Shown here: positions 33,841 to 35,892 of the stretch, in pieces
Layout of the letters: each line of letters opens with the position of its first letter
How positions within the stretch are numbered: position 1 is the stretch's first letter
The notes under the pieces: model-generated
What the model was told of the DNA's origin: nothing
The model's database searches: none
The model's input: the letters and a program-made list of their open reading frames with translations, nothing else
Source: an uncultured Sphingosinicella sp.
GTDB taxonomy: Bacteria; Pseudomonadota; Alphaproteobacteria; Sphingomonadales; Sphingomonadaceae
DNA length: 35,892 bases
NCBI RefSeq assembly: GCF_902806315.1
Contig: NZ_CADCWD010000093.1
Location: forward strand, 1-35,892
Direction: 5' to 3'
Program-made: the position numbers and the translations under genes

Positions 33841-34062
33841 GAAACTCTCCGGGAAAGGCGCGCGCTTCGATCGGCGCTTGCCGTGATGATCAGCACGGGC
33901 TCGACCCTGAGGCAAGTTCCGTCCTAGCCGGTGATCTCGATCCGCGCCTTCGCCTCGGCCCGAAGCCGGCCAGACTTCCTAGCGACCTTCATCCTGCCAC
34001 CGCCGTCGCGCAACGATCTGATGTAGACAAGGCGGCTCGCTTCCACGCAGACTTGCGCAGCC

Positions 34063-34872
34063 ATGGCTCACCACAATCTCCGTCACTGCCGCACGATCCT
34101 GTTCCTGCCGGCCAGCAACCCGCGTGCCATCGAAAAGGCGCGGCAGCTTCCGGCCGACATGGTCGTGCTGGACCTCGAGGATGCCGTGAAGCCGGAAGAC
34201 AAGGACCGCGCCCGCGCCGCCGCTGTCGAGGCGGCCAAGGAGGGGTTTGGCGGCCGCGCCGCCGCGATCCGGGTCAACATGCAGGGTAGCCCTTGGTATG
34301 GGGATGATGTCGTGGCCGTCCGGCACAGCGCCGCCGATTTGGCGGTCCTCCCAAAGGCCGAGACAATGCGGCAGGTGCACGATACCGGCATGCTGGTGGG
34401 GCGGCCGGTGCTCGCCATGATCGAGACGGCGCGCGGTGTCCTTGCCGCTCCGGCGATCGCCCCGAGCGCGGGGGCGCTCATCGCCGGCACAAACGACCTC
34501 TCGGCGGACCTTGCAATTCCGCCCGGCTCCGGACGCGCCGGTCTTGCGCACAGCCTGCAGATGGTGGTGCTCGCCGCCCGTGCCGCGGGCGTGGCCGCGT
34601 TCGACGGCGTCTACAACAAGCTCGAGGATGACGCGGGCCTCGCCGAGCAATGCCGCGAGGGAAGGGCGTTCGGCTTCGACGGCAAGTCGCTCATCCACCC
34701 CAGCCAGATCGACGCCGCCAACCGCATCTTCGGCCCGTCCGAAGAAGAGATAGAGGCGGCGCTACGCCTCATCGCCACCGCAAGCGGCGGGGCCGAGCGC
34801 TTCGAAGGCGCAATGATCGAGACCCTGCACGTGGAGCAGGCCCAGGCAGTGCTCGCCAAGGCCCGCCGCTAA
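34063..34872 (+). CDS. HpcH/HpaI aldolase / citrate lyase beta-like CoA ester lyase
   Basis: A 269-residue CitE-like TIM-barrel lyase. RTILFLPASNPRAIEKA opens the barrel; VVLDLEDAVKPEDKDRAR has the conserved acidic pair. IRVNMQGSPW, VLPKAE, MIETARGVL (with the metal-ligand Glu) and GTNDLSADL (with the metal-ligand Asp) follow. GKSLIHPSQI near the end is typical of CitE/malyl-CoA lyase relatives. The reaction cleaves or forms a CoA ester such as malyl-CoA or citramalyl-CoA; no citrate lyase alpha or gamma gene is near, so it is not a citrate lyase subunit. The start has little Shine-Dalgarno. The 222 bp before it hold no gene I can support. Confidence 0.9.
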   Translation: MAHHNLRHCRTILFLPASNPRAIEKARQLPADMVVLDLEDAVKPEDKDRARAAAVEAAKEGFGGRAAAIRVNMQGSPWYGDDVVAVRHSAADLAVLPKAETMRQVHDTGMLVGRPVLAMIETARGVLAAPAIAPSAGALIAGTNDLSADLAIPPGSGRAGLAHSLQMVVLAARAAGVAAFDGVYNKLEDDAGLAEQCREGRAFGFDGKSLIHPSQIDAANRIFGPSEEEIEAALRLIATASGGAERFEGAMIETLHVEQAQAVLAKARR

Positions 34873-34910
34873 CCTCTTGCCCGGCGCGCAGCGCGGCCTT
34901 AAGCGCGCTC

Positions 34911-35892
34911 ATGCGTCATCTCTCGTTGCTGGCCGCGGCGCCGCTCCTCGCTCTCTCTCCATCGCCGATCCACGCCGCGCCGCGCGCGCCGGCCGTCACG
35001 CCGCAAGCGATGATGCGCCATATCGAGGTGCTCGCCAGCGACGACTATGAAGGGCGCAAGCCCGGCACCGCAGGCGAGACCAAGACGATTCGATACATCG
35101 CTACGCAATTGGGCGCGCTCGGGCTTCAGGGCGCTGCCGCGGACGGCGGCTGGTATCAGCCCGTTCCGCTCGTCGAGCGTCGGCCCATCGCCAATCGCGC
35201 CTCGTGGCGTGTCAACGGGGCCCCGGTCGAGATCGGCCAGGACAACCTCATCCTGGTCGGCAAAGACGCGGTCGAGCGCATTGAAAATGCCCCCGTCTGG
35301 TTCGTAGGGAGCGGCACGGATGCGCAGCTTCAGGGAGCGAACCTCCAGGGCGGCATCGCGCTCATGCTCCATGACCCGGCTCGAGCCGCACCGGAACGTG
35401 TCGCCGCCGTGCAAAAGGCGGGCGCCGTGGCCGTGATCATCGTGTACGCGGATGACGTGCCCTGGTCTGCGGTGACCGCCCCGTTCAAGGCCGGAAGCAC
35501 TCGCCTGCAGGCCCGTCAGGTCCCCGAAGTGCAGGGCGCAATGCCGTTCGCGGCCGCATCGCGCCTGATCCCTGAGCAGGCGCTTGCGCAGGCCTGGAGC
35601 GAGAGCTTCCGGGTCATCCGCACTCAGGCCCGAGGTACGCTGGACGTCTCCTCCCATGTCCACGCCTATACTTCCCACAACGTGATCGGGCGCCTGCGCG
35701 GCAGGGGCAATACGGGCGAGGCCGTGCTGTATCTCGGCCACTGGGATCATCTCGGCATCTGCGCGCCCCAGGGCGCCGCCGACCGGATTTGCAACGGCGC
35801 GGTCGACAATGCGAGCGGCATCGCCATGCTGATCGAGATCGCCCGTCACGTCTCGCGCGGCGAGCGCCCTCAGCGCGACCTGCTCTTCATGG
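34911..35892 (+). CDS. M28 family metallopeptidase with PA domain (partial, C-terminus outside window)
   Basis: The frame is open from ATG 34911 to the window edge, 327 codons. The N-terminal signal peptide ends near SPSPIHA, about residue 22. HIEVLASDDYEGRKPGTAGE is the usual M28 opening. The middle (about 115-200) is a protease-associated domain with an FVGSGTD start and VAAVQKAGAVAVIIV. Metal-site motifs are YLGHWDHLG (His and Asp) and NGAVDNASGIAMLIEIA (bridging Asp). The later Glu and His ligands lie beyond the window. It would be a secreted or periplasmic aminopeptidase. The gap to the lyase gene is 38 bp, so the two may be cotranscribed. Confidence 0.92.
   Translation, partial: MRHLSLLAAAPLLALSPSPIHAAPRAPAVTPQAMMRHIEVLASDDYEGRKPGTAGETKTIRYIATQLGALGLQGAAADGGWYQPVPLVERRPIANRASWRVNGAPVEIGQDNLILVGKDAVERIENAPVWFVGSGTDAQLQGANLQGGIALMLHDPARAAPERVAAVQKAGAVAVIIVYADDVPWSAVTAPFKAGSTRLQARQVPEVQGAMPFAAASRLIPEQALAQAWSESFRVIRTQARGTLDVSSHVHAYTSHNVIGRLRGRGNTGEAVLYLGHWDHLGICAPQGAADRICNGAVDNASGIAMLIEIARHVSRGERPQRDLLFM

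Noticed and set aside
33924-33992. Leftward 22-codon open frame (MKVARKSGRL...) between the DUF885 and lyase genes
   Set aside because: It ends cleanly in TAG, but it has no ribosome site or known family; too short to support.

Overview
The window looks like chromosomal DNA from a sphingomonad-type alphaproteobacterium. It has high GC and strong G/C third-position bias. Two known alphaproteobacterial or sphingomonad gene orders support this: a complete exosortase A (XrtA) exopolysaccharide locus, and a pckA / chvI-chvG-hprK-rapZ-EIIA-HPr neighbourhood. No phage, insertion sequence, CRISPR array, rRNA or tRNA was seen. Family calls are made by eye from translated motifs, not from searches.

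Region A (1-17709) is the XrtA/PEP-CTERM-type exopolysaccharide and protein-sorting locus. Three leftward genes (hydrolase 2, truncated by the window edge; an acyl carrier protein; a GNAT/FemAB-like transferase) diverge from twelve rightward genes. These are an AMP-forming ligase, a PLP decarboxylase, the export lipoprotein, chain-length protein, tyrosine autokinase, outer-membrane beta-barrel, ExeA-like ATPase, polysaccharide deacetylase, FemAB-like transferase, glycosyltransferase, exosortase A fused to an EpsI domain, and an asparagine-synthase-like amidotransferase. Most neighbours overlap by 1-4 bp (ATGA, GTGA, TGATG), so they are probably translationally coupled. No PEP-CTERM substrate protein, polymerase, flippase or initiating sugar transferase is visible here.

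Region B (17604-22649) is housekeeping: truA and fmt leftward; recR and def rightward, separated by a composite REP-like palindromic repeat; a cysteine-rich Csp/DUF326 copper-binding protein leftward; and rmuC rightward. The 3' end of the amidotransferase gene overlaps the 3' end of truA by 106 bp.

Region C (22830-30208) is a leftward run of eight close-packed genes: chvI, chvG, hprK, rapZ, EIIA-Man type, HPr, a TrmH-family methyltransferase and a small lipoprotein. It diverges from pckA, which ends in a strong intrinsic terminator. It joins envelope/acid sensing to the regulatory nitrogen-type PTS and to gluconeogenic entry.

Region D (30209-35892) is more accessory. It holds a conserved hypothetical with WTHEAHL and GYHET motifs; a 531-bp gap containing two copies of a palindromic repeat and a DUF6894-like pseudogene with one amber codon; a DUF2171-PRC-barrel fusion; a lipoprotein DUF885 peptidase-like protein; a CitE-like lyase; and the start of an M28 metallopeptidase that runs off the window.
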